A stretch of 64,000 bases of DNA from Homoserinimonas aerilata (GCF_006716125.1 NZ_VFOM01000002.1:186001-250000); one strand, 5' to 3'. Positions 27,012 to 37,277 are shown, numbered from the stretch's first letter. The notes: a model not told the origin generated them from the letters alone. Translations and numbers: made by a program.

Positions 27012-28159
27012 CGAAGGGCCGCGACGAGCACGACCCAGAAGGCCTGCCCGACGCCGGCCTCGACTCGCTGTTCGGTGAGCAGCAGTTCCAGGACTACGAG
27101 GATGGCGTGCTCGGCAACCCCTTCGTGGCCCCTCCGGCGGAGCAGGGTTCCGCTGCGGGTGCGCCGCCCCAGCAGCCGGTGGCGCCGCAGGTTTCGGGTG
27201 CGGCCGCGGCCGCGGCCTCGTACCCGCAGCCGCCTGCCGCGGCACCGCAGTCGCGCCGCGAGGCGCGCGAGGCGGCCGCGCGGGAGGAGGCGCTGCGAGG
27301 CGGGCTGCCGGGGGCGAGTGACGCGCCGCATGCGACAGAGGCGCCGGCCGGCGCGACTTATGGGCTTCCGGGCGCCGGCGCAGCATCGGGCGCGACCGGC
27401 CCCGACCCGCGGGCGTTCGCCGGGCAGCACCCCGCCGCCGCCCCCACAGACGAGCAGCCCGCCGACACCGCCGGCGCAGTTCCGGATGCCGGTGAGCCGC
27501 AGCCCGCCGAGTGGCAGTCGCTGCATGAGCAGCCCGAATGGGAGCCGGCGACTGCAGCTCCCGCCCCGCGCAGCGGCGACGGGGAACGCAAGAAGTTCTC
27601 GCCCTACCTGTTCTGGTTCGGCCTCACCGGAATGCAGAAGGCGCTCGTCGTCACGGCGGGCGTGCTGCTCCTGGTGATCATCCTCGTCGGCCTGTACGCC
27701 TTCGGTGCCGGACTGGCCGGCTCGCAGACGCAGAAGCCTCCCGCCCAGGAGCCCGGCGGTGAGCCCGCTCCCGTCTCCGGGCCGCTCGCTCCCGGCGACC
27801 ACGCATGGAACACCCTGCAGGGCGGCGAGTGCATCAGCCCCTTCGACACCGTGTGGGCAGAATCGTTCACCGTCGTCGACTGCGGTGTCGAGCATCCGGC
27901 GCAGCTCGTCTCACGCGGGCTCATCGGCGACGAGGTCATCGAATATCAGGATGCTGCGGGCTGGCAGGCGCTACTGCCCAACTACTGCAACCCCTCGCTG
28001 CTCGACCTGGGTGTGGCCGGCCAGTACACGGATCTGCAGTTCGAGTTCAGCTACCCGGGCGGCGCCACAGAGTGGGGCAACGGCGATCGCGACTTCTTCT
28101 GCTTCGTCACCCGATCATCCGGGGAATCGCTGACAGGGTCACTCGTCCCCAGCGAGTAA
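27008..28159 (+). CDS. Membrane protein with C-terminal septum-formation-type domain
   Basis: 383 residues. A long Ala/Pro/Gln-rich cytoplasmic region (about 1-205) is followed by one membrane segment (ALVVTAGVLLLVIILVGLYA, about 214-236). The extracytoplasmic domain contains four cysteines (GGECISPF, VVDCGVEHP, NYCNPS, FFCFVTR) and matches the actinobacterial septum-formation domain pattern of a Cys followed by VDC..PH-like residues. It overlaps pyrE by four bases. Its role is probably envelope-related; the family name derives from limited experimental evidence, so function is uncertain. Confidence 0.65.
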   Translation: MTKGRDEHDPEGLPDAGLDSLFGEQQFQDYEDGVLGNPFVAPPAEQGSAAGAPPQQPVAPQVSGAAAAAASYPQPPAAAPQSRREAREAAAREEALRGGLPGASDAPHATEAPAGATYGLPGAGAASGATGPDPRAFAGQHPAAAPTDEQPADTAGAVPDAGEPQPAEWQSLHEQPEWEPATAAPAPRSGDGERKKFSPYLFWFGLTGMQKALVVTAGVLLLVIILVGLYAFGAGLAGSQTQKPPAQEPGGEPAPVSGPLAPGDHAWNTLQGGECISPFDTVWAESFTVVDCGVEHPAQLVSRGLIGDEVIEYQDAAGWQALLPNYCNPSLLDLGVAGQYTDLQFEFSYPGGATEWGNGDRDFFCFVTRSSGESLTGSLVPSE

Positions 28160-28198
28160 GAGATCGCCCGCCCGCCCGCCCGCCTGCGCTGCCCGGCT

Positions 28199-28306
28199 GC
28201 CTGCGCCGAAAAGAGGGAGCTTTTCGCGCAGGCTCACGTCAACGAGGAACTTTGCGCGCCCGGATGCGACTTCCTCCTCGATATCTGCGACCTCGATATC
28301 TGCGAC
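28199..28306. repeat. Hairpin and 15-bp direct repeat after the septum-type gene
   Basis: GCCTGCGCCGAAAAG / CTTTTCGCGCAGGC (28199-28233, six-base loop) forms a strong hairpin 40 bases past the stop at 28159 and may act as terminator. Further on, CTCGATATCTGCGAC is duplicated exactly head to tail (28277-28291 and 28292-28306), just before the converging HAD gene. Confidence 0.75.
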
Positions 28307-28315
28307 AGGGCTTGC

Positions 28316-29092
28316 TTAGCGTTCGACGAGATCGGCGACGCTGGCGAGCACCTCGTCGGGGCGGAACGGGTAGCGCAGAATCTCCGCCTCGTCACTGATG
28401 CCCGTCATCACGAGGATCGTGTGCAGGCCAGCCTCGATGCCGGCGACGACATCCGTGTCCATGCGGTCACCGATCATGGCCGTGTTCTCGCTGTGCGCGC
28501 CGATCTTGTTCATCGCCGAGCGGAACATCATCGGGTTCGGCTTGCCGACAACGTACGGCTCCATGCCGGTCGCCTTCGTGATGAGCGCGGCGACCGCACC
28601 CGTCGCGGGCAGCGGGCCCTCCGCGCTCGGCCCCGTCGCATCCGGGTTCGTGCTGATGAAGCGGGCGCCCCTGCCGATGAGGCGGATCGCCTTCGTGATC
28701 GCGTCGAAGGAGTACGTGCGCGTCTCGCCGAGCACCACGAAATCGGGGTTGCTCTCCGTCATGATGAAACCGGCCTCGTGCATGGCCGTCGTGAGACCGG
28801 CCTCGCCGATCACATAGGCGGTGCCGCCGCGGCTCTGCGACTTGAGAAAGTCGGCCGTCGCGAGCGCCGACGTGTAGATCGCGCTCTCGGGAACCTCGAG
28901 GCCGGATGCGCGCAGCCGGGCGGCCAGATCGCGCGGTGTGAAGATCGAATTGTTGGTGAGCACAAGGAACGGCATGCCGCGCTCGGTCCACTGGGCGAGC
29001 AGCTCGGATGCCCCCGGCACGGGATTGTTCTCATGGACGAGAACCCCGTCCATGTCGGTCAGCCAGCACTCAATGTTGTCGCGATCAGCCAT
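28316..29092 (-). CDS. HAD-IIA family phosphatase (NagD-like)
   Basis: 258-residue haloacid dehalogenase-superfamily enzyme with a C2 cap. Motif I is LTDMDGVLVHENNPVPG, motif II FLVLTNNSIFTP, the motif III Lys is in YVVGKPNPMMF, and motif IV is MIGDRMDTDVVAGIEAG. This set is typical of NagD/AraL/4-nitrophenylphosphatase-type sugar or nucleotide phosphatases. It lies 50 bases downstream of argG on the same strand, but no arginine-related role is implied. Confidence 0.87.
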   Translation of the reverse strand: MADRDNIECWLTDMDGVLVHENNPVPGASELLAQWTERGMPFLVLTNNSIFTPRDLAARLRASGLEVPESAIYTSALATADFLKSQSRGGTAYVIGEAGLTTAMHEAGFIMTESNPDFVVLGETRTYSFDAITKAIRLIGRGARFISTNPDATGPSAEGPLPATGAVAALITKATGMEPYVVGKPNPMMFRSAMNKIGAHSENTAMIGDRMDTDVVAGIEAGLHTILVMTGISDEAEILRYPFRPDEVLASVADLVER

Positions 29093-29142
29093 GCCGCAAT
29101 CCTATGGGGCGCGGTGGAGCGGCACCCCTCAGAACTTGTGCC

Positions 29143-30573
<1,431 letters not shown>

Positions 30574-30655
30574 TCAATCGTAGAGGTCGGCGCGGATGTC
30601 CGGGGCCGGGCGCTCGCCGTGGCATCCGGCCAGCCTGTTGTTACCGGATGCTGCG

Positions 30656-30712
30656 CGAGACTGCACGAATCGCCCGCTTTCGGGCCCGAAGCGGACGATT
30701 CGTGCAGTCTCG
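30656..30712. repeat. 57-bp intergenic palindrome, family A copy 2
   Basis: Outer arms CGAGACTGCACGAATCG and CGATTCGTGCAGTCTCG are perfectly complementary. The inner part reads CCCGCTTTCGGGCCCGAAGCGGA. It sits between argG and the lyase gene, both on the minus strand. Confidence 0.9.
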
Positions 30713-30736
30713 GTGCTGAGCGCTCAGCGAGCGCCT

Positions 30737-31618
30737 TCAGGAGCCGTAGTTGTCGTCGAGCCCCTGATGGTGCTCGAGTCCCACGACGCCCATGAAGTCG
30801 TCGTAGCTGAACTGGGCGGCCGCGTTCGAGAAGCCGTCAGCGCGCAGGGTGGCGAGAGCGGATGCTGCGGCCGCGGTGGCCGCGAACAGCGCGTCGAGCG
30901 GGTGCAGCACGATCGAGAAGCCGAGTTCGCGCGCCTCGTCAAGGGTGAGGTTGGCGGCTTCTGTACCCGTGATGAGGGCGATCACCTTCGGCCCCTCGAG
31001 TCGGCGGCCGATCTCCTCTGCCTGGGCGAGGGTCTTGACACCATCGACGAAGAGCAGGTCTGCACCGGCGTCACGGTAGCGTTTGGCGCGGTCGAGGGCC
31101 ACGTCGAGCCCTTCGACGCCGAGGGCGTCGGTGCGCCCGATGATGAGCATGTCGCGGTCGGCGCGGGCGGAGACGGCTGCCCGGATGTGCCGCTCGGCGC
31201 GCTCCTCCTCCATGAGCTGCACGCCGGCCATCTGGCCGCACCTCTTCGGGCTGGTCTGGTCTTCGAGGTGCAGCGCCGCGACATCCGCCTGGATGTATTC
31301 GTGCACCGTGCGTTCGATGTTCGATGGCCCGCCGTATCCGTTGTCGGCGTCGGCGATGACGGGGATGTCGACCGCGCGGGTCATGGCGCGTGCGGCGTCT
31401 GCCATTTCGCTCTGGGTGAGTATTCCGAGGTCGGGCACGCCCAGGCGGGCTGCGGTGACGCCGAAGCCGGTCATGTACACGGCGGCGAACCCCGCCTGTT
31501 CGACGAGGCGGGCGGTGAGCGGGTCGGCAGCTCCTGGCGCCTGCACGGGGGTGCCGGAGTCGATCAGGCGTCGCAGTCTCTGGGCGTTGCCGAGGGGGAC
31601 GGGTGCAGCTGTGGTCAT
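30737..31618 (-). CDS. Isocitrate lyase/PEP mutase-family C-C lyase
   Basis: 293-residue (beta/alpha)8 enzyme of the PrpB/dimethylmalate lyase/oxaloacetate decarboxylase superfamily. Key elements are AVYMTGFGVTAARLG, metal-binding Asp in VIADADNGYG, LHLEDQTSPKRCGQMAG (the signature-loop Cys is kept, but the residue after Gly is Gln, not the His of KRCGH), and IGRTDALGVEG. It is the second gene of an operon with the SDR dehydrogenase upstream, and lies in a cluster with a TRAP transporter and GntR regulator. Likely role: cleaving a 2-hydroxy- or 2-oxo-dicarboxylate produced by the SDR enzyme. Ordinary methylisocitrate lyase is less likely because no prpC/prpD is present. Confidence 0.82.
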   Translation of the reverse strand: MTTAAPVPLGNAQRLRRLIDSGTPVQAPGAADPLTARLVEQAGFAAVYMTGFGVTAARLGVPDLGILTQSEMADAARAMTRAVDIPVIADADNGYGGPSNIERTVHEYIQADVAALHLEDQTSPKRCGQMAGVQLMEEERAERHIRAAVSARADRDMLIIGRTDALGVEGLDVALDRAKRYRDAGADLLFVDGVKTLAQAEEIGRRLEGPKVIALITGTEAANLTLDEARELGFSIVLHPLDALFAATAAAASALATLRADGFSNAAAQFSYDDFMGVVGLEHHQGLDDNYGS

Positions 31619-31662
31619 GGTTGTCCTTCTCTCTTCGTTGAGGGTGCTGGGGTTCCGCGGCG

Positions 31663-32472
31663 TCAGCCGACGGTGAGGCCACCGTCGATGTTGATCGCCT
31701 GGCCGGTCATGTAGTCGGATGCGGGAGAGGCGAGGAACTCGGCAAGTCCCGCGACATCGTCCATGGTCTGGGGGCGACCGAGTGGCACGGCCGAGGTTCG
31801 CGTCTTCCAGGCTGTTCCTGTCTCCCATCCTTCGACCTCGGACCATTCCCGGTCGATGAGCTTCCACATGTCATTGTCGACGAGCCCCGGGCAGATGGCG
31901 TTGACTGTCACGTCTGGCGCCAGCGTGTAGGAGGCGCTGTGGGTGAGGTTGATGACGGCGGCCTTGCTGGCGCGGTAGTGCGGGATGATGGGCGCCATCG
32001 GGCCGGCGGCGTAGCGCCCCGCGATGGAGGCCATGGTGATGATCTTCCCCTTGGGGCGACCGGCGGAGAGGGGCTCCTGGCTGAGCATCTGACGGGCTGC
32101 TGCCTGCAGTGTGAGCAGCGTGCCGGTGACGTTGACGTTCATCGTGCGGTTCCAGTCGTCGGCGGTGACGTCGAGCAGCGGTTTGACCTGGATGATTCCC
32201 GCGTTGCAGATCATGACGTCGAGGCGACCGAATTCGGCAACCGTGGCGGCGACGAGTGCGGTGCAGTCATCCGCGTCGGTGACATCGGCGCGGACCGAGA
32301 TGGCTTTGCCGCCGAGCTCTCGAACTGCTTCGGCGGATGCTGTGGCCCTGTCATCGTCGATGTCGCTGATGACGATATTGGCTCCCTGTTGGGCGAAGCG
32401 CATCGCCATCGCGTGGCCGATTCCTTGGCCTGAGCCGGTGATCGCCACCGTCAGTTCGTTGAGTGATGTCAT
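31663..32472 (-). CDS. SDR-family NAD(P)-dependent oxidoreductase
   Basis: 269-residue classical short-chain dehydrogenase. The cofactor motif is AITGSGQGIGHAMAMRF, with an acidic residue after the second strand (ISDIDDDRA) that favours NAD+. NAG is in MICNAGIIQVKP, and the catalytic YxxxK is in PHYRASKAAVINL with Ser upstream (ITMASIAGRYA). The ATG at 32472 gives the normal SDR N-terminus. It is first in an operon with the lyase gene and divergent from gntR; operators at 32519-32577 lie in its promoter. It probably oxidises a hydroxy acid imported by the TRAP system. Confidence 0.87.
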   Translation of the reverse strand: MTSLNELTVAITGSGQGIGHAMAMRFAQQGANIVISDIDDDRATASAEAVRELGGKAISVRADVTDADDCTALVAATVAEFGRLDVMICNAGIIQVKPLLDVTADDWNRTMNVNVTGTLLTLQAAARQMLSQEPLSAGRPKGKIITMASIAGRYAAGPMAPIIPHYRASKAAVINLTHSASYTLAPDVTVNAICPGLVDNDMWKLIDREWSEVEGWETGTAWKTRTSAVPLGRPQTMDDVAGLAEFLASPASDYMTGQAINIDGGLTVG

Positions 32473-32518
32473 TGCTCGACCGCCTTGTGAAGTGATTGGA
32501 TACTGAAAGAGTACCCGT

Positions 32519-32577
32519 CTTGTATACAAGATTAGCGCTCAAAGATGTACACAACCGCGAGAAATCGTGTATACAAG
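32519..32577. promoter_or_regulatory. Paired GntR operators in the SDR/gntR divergent promoter
   Basis: CTTGTATACAAG (32519-32530) is a perfect 12-bp palindrome. CGTGTATACAAG (32566-32577) is a second near-identical copy, and GATGTACACAAC (about 32543-32554) looks like a weaker third site between them. FadR-type GntR proteins bind short TTGTNNACAA-like palindromes, so these are very probably sites for the adjacent GntR protein controlling both directions. Confidence 0.78.
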
Positions 32578-32618
32578 ACGGATACCCGTCAATGGAGCGT
32601 GTCAAAGGAGATCGCCGA

Positions 32619-33386
32619 ATGGCAACAGCGCAGGAGAGCGGCTCGCTTTCGGATCGTGTGGCATCCCATGTGAAAGACGCGATCCTCGACGGCTCCCTCG
32701 ATCTGGGAGAGTCCCTCTCCGAAGACACCCTCGCCGAGGTGCTGGGCGTGAGTCGCACACCCGTCCGCCAGGCCCTCCAGCTGCTGCAGACCCAGGGTCT
32801 GGTGCAGATCGTTCCGCGCTCCGGCAGCTACGTCTTCGTGCCCACCGAGGAACAGATCGCCGAACTCTGCGACTTCCGCCTCGCTATGGAACAGCAGGCC
32901 GTCTCCTGGGCGTTCCGGCGGCACAGGGCCGAATCGGCAGAGGCACTCGCCACGGTCGTGGACACCATGACTCAGGCCATCGCCGAGCGGGACATGCAGC
33001 AGTACGGCCGTGCCGACACCGCATTCCACCAGGTGTTCTTCGACAACTGCGACAACAGTTACCTGCGCAAGAGCTACACCATGAACCTCGTACAGGTGGC
33101 GGCGCTTCGCACCCACCTCGCGACATACACCGAGGCGGAACCGATGCGGTCCTTCGCCGATCACGAAGCCATCCGGGATGTCTTCGCCGACGGCAGGGAA
33201 GCCGACATCGGGGACATCCTGACGGCGCACATCCTTCGCACGAAGGAGAACTACACGGCCACGCTTCGCCGGCGGCAGGAGCGCAAGAGCGAAACACGCC
33301 TGCAGCACCTCCACCGGGTGCTCAAGCCCCGACAGGCCGCAACCGACGGCCACCCCCAGCCTGATGCGTTCGCAGTGGAGGCATGA
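32619..33386 (+). CDS. GntR-family (FadR/FCD) regulator of the TRAP cluster
   Basis: 255 residues: an N-terminal winged helix (LSEDTLAEVLGVSRTPVRQA, then LVQIVPRSGSYVFVPT) and an FCD ligand domain containing conserved FHQVFFDNCDNSYL and ADHEAIRDVFADG, whose Asp/His positions usually bind a metal and a carboxylate. AAAGGAG lies before the ATG at 32619, which therefore is preferred over upstream ATGs that fall inside the operators. It is divergent from SDR/lyase and upstream of the TRAP genes. It likely represses both until the transported acid binds. Confidence 0.9.
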   Translation: MATAQESGSLSDRVASHVKDAILDGSLDLGESLSEDTLAEVLGVSRTPVRQALQLLQTQGLVQIVPRSGSYVFVPTEEQIAELCDFRLAMEQQAVSWAFRRHRAESAEALATVVDTMTQAIAERDMQQYGRADTAFHQVFFDNCDNSYLRKSYTMNLVQVAALRTHLATYTEAEPMRSFADHEAIRDVFADGREADIGDILTAHILRTKENYTATLRRRQERKSETRLQHLHRVLKPRQAATDGHPQPDAFAVEA

Positions 33387-33474
33387 CCGCGAGGTCATGC
33401 AGGCACTGTGCGCATCTTCCGTTTCGTCGCCGTTCTCGGCGCCGGGACACCGCACCATCTGAGAGGACAATGAA

Positions 33475-34590
33475 GTGACAATCAAGAACAAGCGGCGGGC
33501 GCAGCTCGCGGCGATCGGAACCCTGGCGGCAGCTGCCCTGGTACTTGCGGGATGTTCCGCGACCACCGGCGCCGACGGCGAAGAGACCTTCGACCTGACC
33601 TGGACGTCGTACACGACCCCAGAGGGCTACTACAGCATGGCCATGGACGAATGGATCTCGATCGTCGAGGAGAAGACCGAGGGGCGCGTCACGATCGAGC
33701 CGTTCTACATGGGCTCGCTCTGCTCGACGATGGACGGCCTCGCCTGCGCCAAGGACGGCCGTGCCGACATCGCCTACACCTCGCCGGCCTTCCACCCCGC
33801 CGAATTCCCCCTCGCCAACGTCGTGACGGTGCCGTTCGTGGCGAAGGACCCGGTTGCGCAGACCGCAGCAGCGGCCTCCCTCTACGAGAGCAACGCAGAC
33901 TACGCCGCAGAGTTCGAGGCCGAAGGCATCCACGCCCTCTACTTCGCACCCGTCACGACCTCGATCCTCGGCACCAAGACCGCGGTCGACTCCTACGCCG
34001 AGCTCAAGGGCCTGTCGGTGCGCAGCACCGCGCGGATGCTCAAGGCATCCGAGATCGCGGGCTCCAACCCGTCGGCGATCCCCGTGAGCGAGATCTACGA
34101 GTCGATCGAGAACGGTGTCATCGACGCGTGGTCGGCGACCGGCCTCGAGTCGGCCATCACCGAGTGGAACCTCGGAGAGGTGACGCCATACATGACGGAC
34201 ACCCAGTCGGGCTCGTTCATCAACGTCATGGCCATCATCAATGCCGAGGTGTGGAACACCATGCCGGCCGACATCCAGAAGATCATGACGGAGGCGAGCG
34301 ACACCGTCTGGGGTGGCCTCTCCGGCGAATACCTGGATGCGATCTTCGATGAGACCTGCGACCGCGCCGCCGACCAGGGCGTCACGCTCAGCACCTGGAG
34401 CGACGCCGAGTCCAAGAAGTGGGCCGACGCCGTGGGCGACACCCTGCTGAACGACTGGAAGAGCGAGGTCAAGGCGGGCAGTGACGCCGACGTCGACGCG
34501 TTCTACGCCGACTACCTGCAGCAGCTCGAAGACGCCTCGGCAACAAGCACCTACGTTGCTCCGGTTGAGTACTGCCTGGCGCGAGGCTAA
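33475..34590 (+). CDS. dctP: TRAP transporter substrate-binding lipoprotein (DctP)
   Basis: 371-residue periplasmic-type binding protein. The N-terminal signal ends in LVLAGC with lipidation Cys27. The body shows TRAP-family features VKSNAIQS-independent DctP hallmarks: LKGLSVRSTARMLKASEIAG (substrate carboxylate Arg) and VSEIYESIENGVIDAW. It starts at GTG 33475. It captures an organic acid and hands it to the DctQ/DctM permease. The arrangement (binding protein, small then large permease) is standard. The ligand is unknown. Confidence 0.9.
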   Translation: MTIKNKRRAQLAAIGTLAAAALVLAGCSATTGADGEETFDLTWTSYTTPEGYYSMAMDEWISIVEEKTEGRVTIEPFYMGSLCSTMDGLACAKDGRADIAYTSPAFHPAEFPLANVVTVPFVAKDPVAQTAAAASLYESNADYAAEFEAEGIHALYFAPVTTSILGTKTAVDSYAELKGLSVRSTARMLKASEIAGSNPSAIPVSEIYESIENGVIDAWSATGLESAITEWNLGEVTPYMTDTQSGSFINVMAIINAEVWNTMPADIQKIMTEASDTVWGGLSGEYLDAIFDETCDRAADQGVTLSTWSDAESKKWADAVGDTLLNDWKSEVKAGSDADVDAFYADYLQQLEDASATSTYVAPVEYCLARG

Positions 34591-34595
34591 TAACA

Positions 34596-35129
34596 GTGTT
34601 TGTCGTTTCCCTCTGGGAGAGAGGACTCCGACCGGCGGCGAAATGGTTCGCCGTCGCGTCGGCAGTCCTCTGCGGCGCACTGGCGCTGCTGCTCACCGCC
34701 GAGGTCGTGATGCGCGGAACCAGTGGCACCTCCATCCGCGGGCTGTTCGAGATCGCCGAGCTCGGGCTCGTCATGACGGTGTTCCTGGGTCTTGCCCAGT
34801 CCGAGGTCAACGGAACGCATGTGCGTGTCACGCTTCTCACCGACAGGCTCTCGCCGGCCGCCGCGAACCGGATGCGCGGAATCGCCCTCATCCTGGCGAC
34901 GGTGTTCCTGGCCTGGATGGGCTTCGAACTCGTCGAACGTGCCCTCCAGTCGTTCACGGTCGGTGAATACCGCACCGGCCTCCTCAACTTCCCCGTCTGG
35001 CCGTCACGAGCCTTTGTGGCGGTCGGAACAGTGTTCCTCGCCCTCGTCCTCTTCGTGAAGGGGCTCGTGCACCTGACGGGCCGCACGCCATCCGGGGCCA
35101 CCGACCACACAGAGGGAGGAGCCGTCTGA
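34596..35129 (+). CDS. dctQ: TRAP transporter small permease (DctQ)
   Basis: 177 residues with four membrane segments, the typical DctQ size and topology. Conserved elements include VVMRGTSGTSIRGLFEIAEL and AQSEVNGTHVRVTLLTDRLS. It starts at GTG 34596, five bases after the dctP stop, and its TGA overlaps the dctM ATG (TGATG), giving tight translational coupling. Confidence 0.88.
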   Translation: MFVVSLWERGLRPAAKWFAVASAVLCGALALLLTAEVVMRGTSGTSIRGLFEIAELGLVMTVFLGLAQSEVNGTHVRVTLLTDRLSPAAANRMRGIALILATVFLAWMGFELVERALQSFTVGEYRTGLLNFPVWPSRAFVAVGTVFLALVLFVKGLVHLTGRTPSGATDHTEGGAV

Positions 35130-36544
35130 TGTCTGCAGAACTCATCGTCATCGTCGTTCTTGCACTGTTCTTCCTGATGCTCGCCATCGAGATGCCCGTC
35201 GCGTTCGCGCTCGGATTCTCGGGGGCCATCGGCACCGTCATGCTGCACTCCTTCAAAGTGGCTGACAGCGTGCTCGCCAACGTGCCATTCGAATCGACCG
35301 CGAAATTCTCGCTCGTCGTCATCCCGCTCTACATAATGCTCGGGGCGATGGCCACGCAGGCACGAATACCCGAACGGGTCTACACGGTGATCAACCGTGT
35401 CGCAGGACGCTTCAAGGGTGGCCTCGCGATCGCAACGATCGGCGCGAGCGGCGGCTTCGCGGCTGTCTCCGGCTCCAGCGTGGCGACCGCGGCAACCCTC
35501 GGCAAGATCTCGGTGCGGCAGATGATCCGTCACGGGTACTCTGCCGAACTGGCCACCGGAATCGTCGCAATCGGCGCGACCCTCGGCATCCTGATCCCGC
35601 CCAGCATCATCATGATCATGTACTCGATCATGAGCGGGGAATCGATCGCAGCCCTCTTCAGTGCGGGAATCGTGCCGGGCATCCTCTCGGCCGTCGCCTA
35701 CATCATCACAGCCCTCATCCTGGTGAAGCGCGATGGCCGCCGAATCAGCGAGAACGCCGAAGTGCTGCAGCGCGTCGGCGCCGCCGGCGCGGGCGGCTCG
35801 GTCGACGTCACCGATGTGACCGCGCCGACGGTGTCGATCGACACGAACGCGGGGGTCCGGTCGAGTTCACTCTTCGCGGAACTGCGAAGCGTCTTCTGGT
35901 TGGTGCTCATCATCGCCGTCGTGATCGTGAGCATCTTCACGGGACTCACGACGCTGTCGGAGTCGGCAGCGCTCGCGGCGGTGATTGCCACGATCGCCCT
36001 CATCGCGGAGCACTTCAAATCGGGGGTGCGGGCCATCATCGGCCGCATCCGTGACGGCCTCGCGGAGTCGGCATCCGTCACGAGCATGGCGTTCGCCGTG
36101 GTGGTGGGCGCGGGTATCTTCGCCTACTTCCTGGTCTCGGCGCGCGTGCCCAACAACCTGTCGCGCTTCTTCGCCGGGCTGGATGTGCCGCCGATCCTGA
36201 TCGTCGTGCTCATCCTGCTCATGATGATCCCCCTCGGGATGTTCCTCGACTCGCTGGCGGTGGTCGTCATCGTCGTGCCGATCGTCTACCCGACCATCAT
36301 CGGCCTGGGCTTCGACGGGATCTGGTTCGCCATCCTGCTGGTGAAGCTCATCGAGATCGGGTTGTTGACGCCGCCGGTGGGCATGAACTGCTTCGTGATC
36401 GCCGGTGTGACGGGAATCAAGCTCGAGACGGTGTTCAAGGGCGTCGCACCCTTCCTGGCGTGCGAGGCGGTGCTGGTGACCCTGTTGATCGTGTTCCCTG
36501 ACATCGTGCTCTGGCTGCCGAACCTCATGGCGTCGATGCGGTGA
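35129..36544 (+). CDS. dctM: TRAP transporter large permease (DctM)
   Basis: 471 residues with about twelve to thirteen membrane segments. Family motifs present are GGFAAVSGSSVATAATLGKI, IGATLGILIPPSIIMIMYS, MIPLGMFLDSLAVVVIVVPI and LIEIGLLTPPVGMNCFV. This is the Na+- or H+-coupled transport subunit completing the TRAP system. The central cytoplasmic loop (about residues 205-255) is somewhat longer than usual. A family A palindrome follows six bases after the stop. Confidence 0.93.
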   Translation: MSAELIVIVVLALFFLMLAIEMPVAFALGFSGAIGTVMLHSFKVADSVLANVPFESTAKFSLVVIPLYIMLGAMATQARIPERVYTVINRVAGRFKGGLAIATIGASGGFAAVSGSSVATAATLGKISVRQMIRHGYSAELATGIVAIGATLGILIPPSIIMIMYSIMSGESIAALFSAGIVPGILSAVAYIITALILVKRDGRRISENAEVLQRVGAAGAGGSVDVTDVTAPTVSIDTNAGVRSSSLFAELRSVFWLVLIIAVVIVSIFTGLTTLSESAALAAVIATIALIAEHFKSGVRAIIGRIRDGLAESASVTSMAFAVVVGAGIFAYFLVSARVPNNLSRFFAGLDVPPILIVVLILLMMIPLGMFLDSLAVVVIVVPIVYPTIIGLGFDGIWFAILLVKLIEIGLLTPPVGMNCFVIAGVTGIKLETVFKGVAPFLACEAVLVTLLIVFPDIVLWLPNLMASMR

Positions 36545-36550
36545 CATGCG

Positions 36551-36607
36551 CGAGACTGCACGAATCGTCCGCTTTCAGCCCCGAAACGGACGATTCGTGC
36601 AGTCTCA
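36551..36607. repeat. 57-bp intergenic palindrome, family A copy 3
   Basis: Arms CGAGACTGCACGAATCGTCC and GGACGATTCGTGCAGTCTCA: perfect except the outermost base. It follows the TRAP operon and precedes a same-strand gene, so it may serve as terminator here. Confidence 0.9.
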
Positions 36608-36638
36608 GCGTCGCGGGCAAGGCGATTAGCCTTGAGGG

Positions 36639-37277
36639 ATGCAGCACGAGCCGAACGCCACCCATGAACTCTCCACTGCGGGGGTCGGCCCCTGGCGCGG
36701 TGAGTGGCCGGAGGGCGGGCACTACGACGAGGAGCTGCTGAAGCGCGGCGACACCCGCAACGTCATCGACCGCTACCGCTATTGGCGCATGGATGCCATC
36801 GTTGCGGACCTCGATGAGCACAGGCATCCGTTTCATGTCGCCATCGAGAACTGGCAGCACGACATGAACATCGGCTCGATCGTGCGCAGCGCGAACGCGT
36901 TCGCCGCCGATACCGTGCATATCGTCGGCCGTCGGCGCTGGAATAAGCGCGGCGCCATGGTCACCGACCGCTACCAGCATGTGATGCACCACGACACGGT
37001 TGCCGCGCTCGTCGAGTGGGCGGATGCCGAGGGGCTGCCGATCATTGGGATCGACAATGTGCCGGGCAGCGTCATCATCGAGACCTTCGACCTGCCGGAG
37101 CGCTGCGTGCTGCTGTTTGGGCAGGAGGGCCCTGGCTTGTCGCCTGAGGCGATCGAGGCATCGGATGCTGTGGTTGAGATCACGCAGTTCGGTTCGACTC
37201 GGTCGATCAACGCCTCGGCAGCGGCTGCCGTTGCCATGCATGCCTGGGTCATGCAGCATGTGGAGTTCCCCGGCTGA
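36639..37277 (+). CDS. TrmH/SpoU-family RNA 2'-O-methyltransferase
   Basis: 212-residue SPOUT-class enzyme. The three family motifs are present: NIGSIVRSANAFAADTVHIV (motif 1), LLFGQEGPGLSPEAI (motif 2) and ITQFGSTRSINASAAAAVAM (motif 3, knot loop binding SAM). It is likely a tRNA or rRNA ribose methylase; the target nucleotide is not defined. It is short and lacks the N-terminal L30-like substrate-binding domain of 23S rRNA SpoU enzymes, so a TrmH-like tRNA role is somewhat more likely. Confidence 0.87.
   Translation: MQHEPNATHELSTAGVGPWRGEWPEGGHYDEELLKRGDTRNVIDRYRYWRMDAIVADLDEHRHPFHVAIENWQHDMNIGSIVRSANAFAADTVHIVGRRRWNKRGAMVTDRYQHVMHHDTVAALVEWADAEGLPIIGIDNVPGSVIIETFDLPERCVLLFGQEGPGLSPEAIEASDAVVEITQFGSTRSINASAAAAVAMHAWVMQHVEFPG

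Noticed and set aside
30737..31618. Methylisocitrate lyase (prpB) assignment
   Set aside because: No prpC or prpD nearby, altered KRCGQ loop, and a TRAP/SDR context; kept as a general family call.
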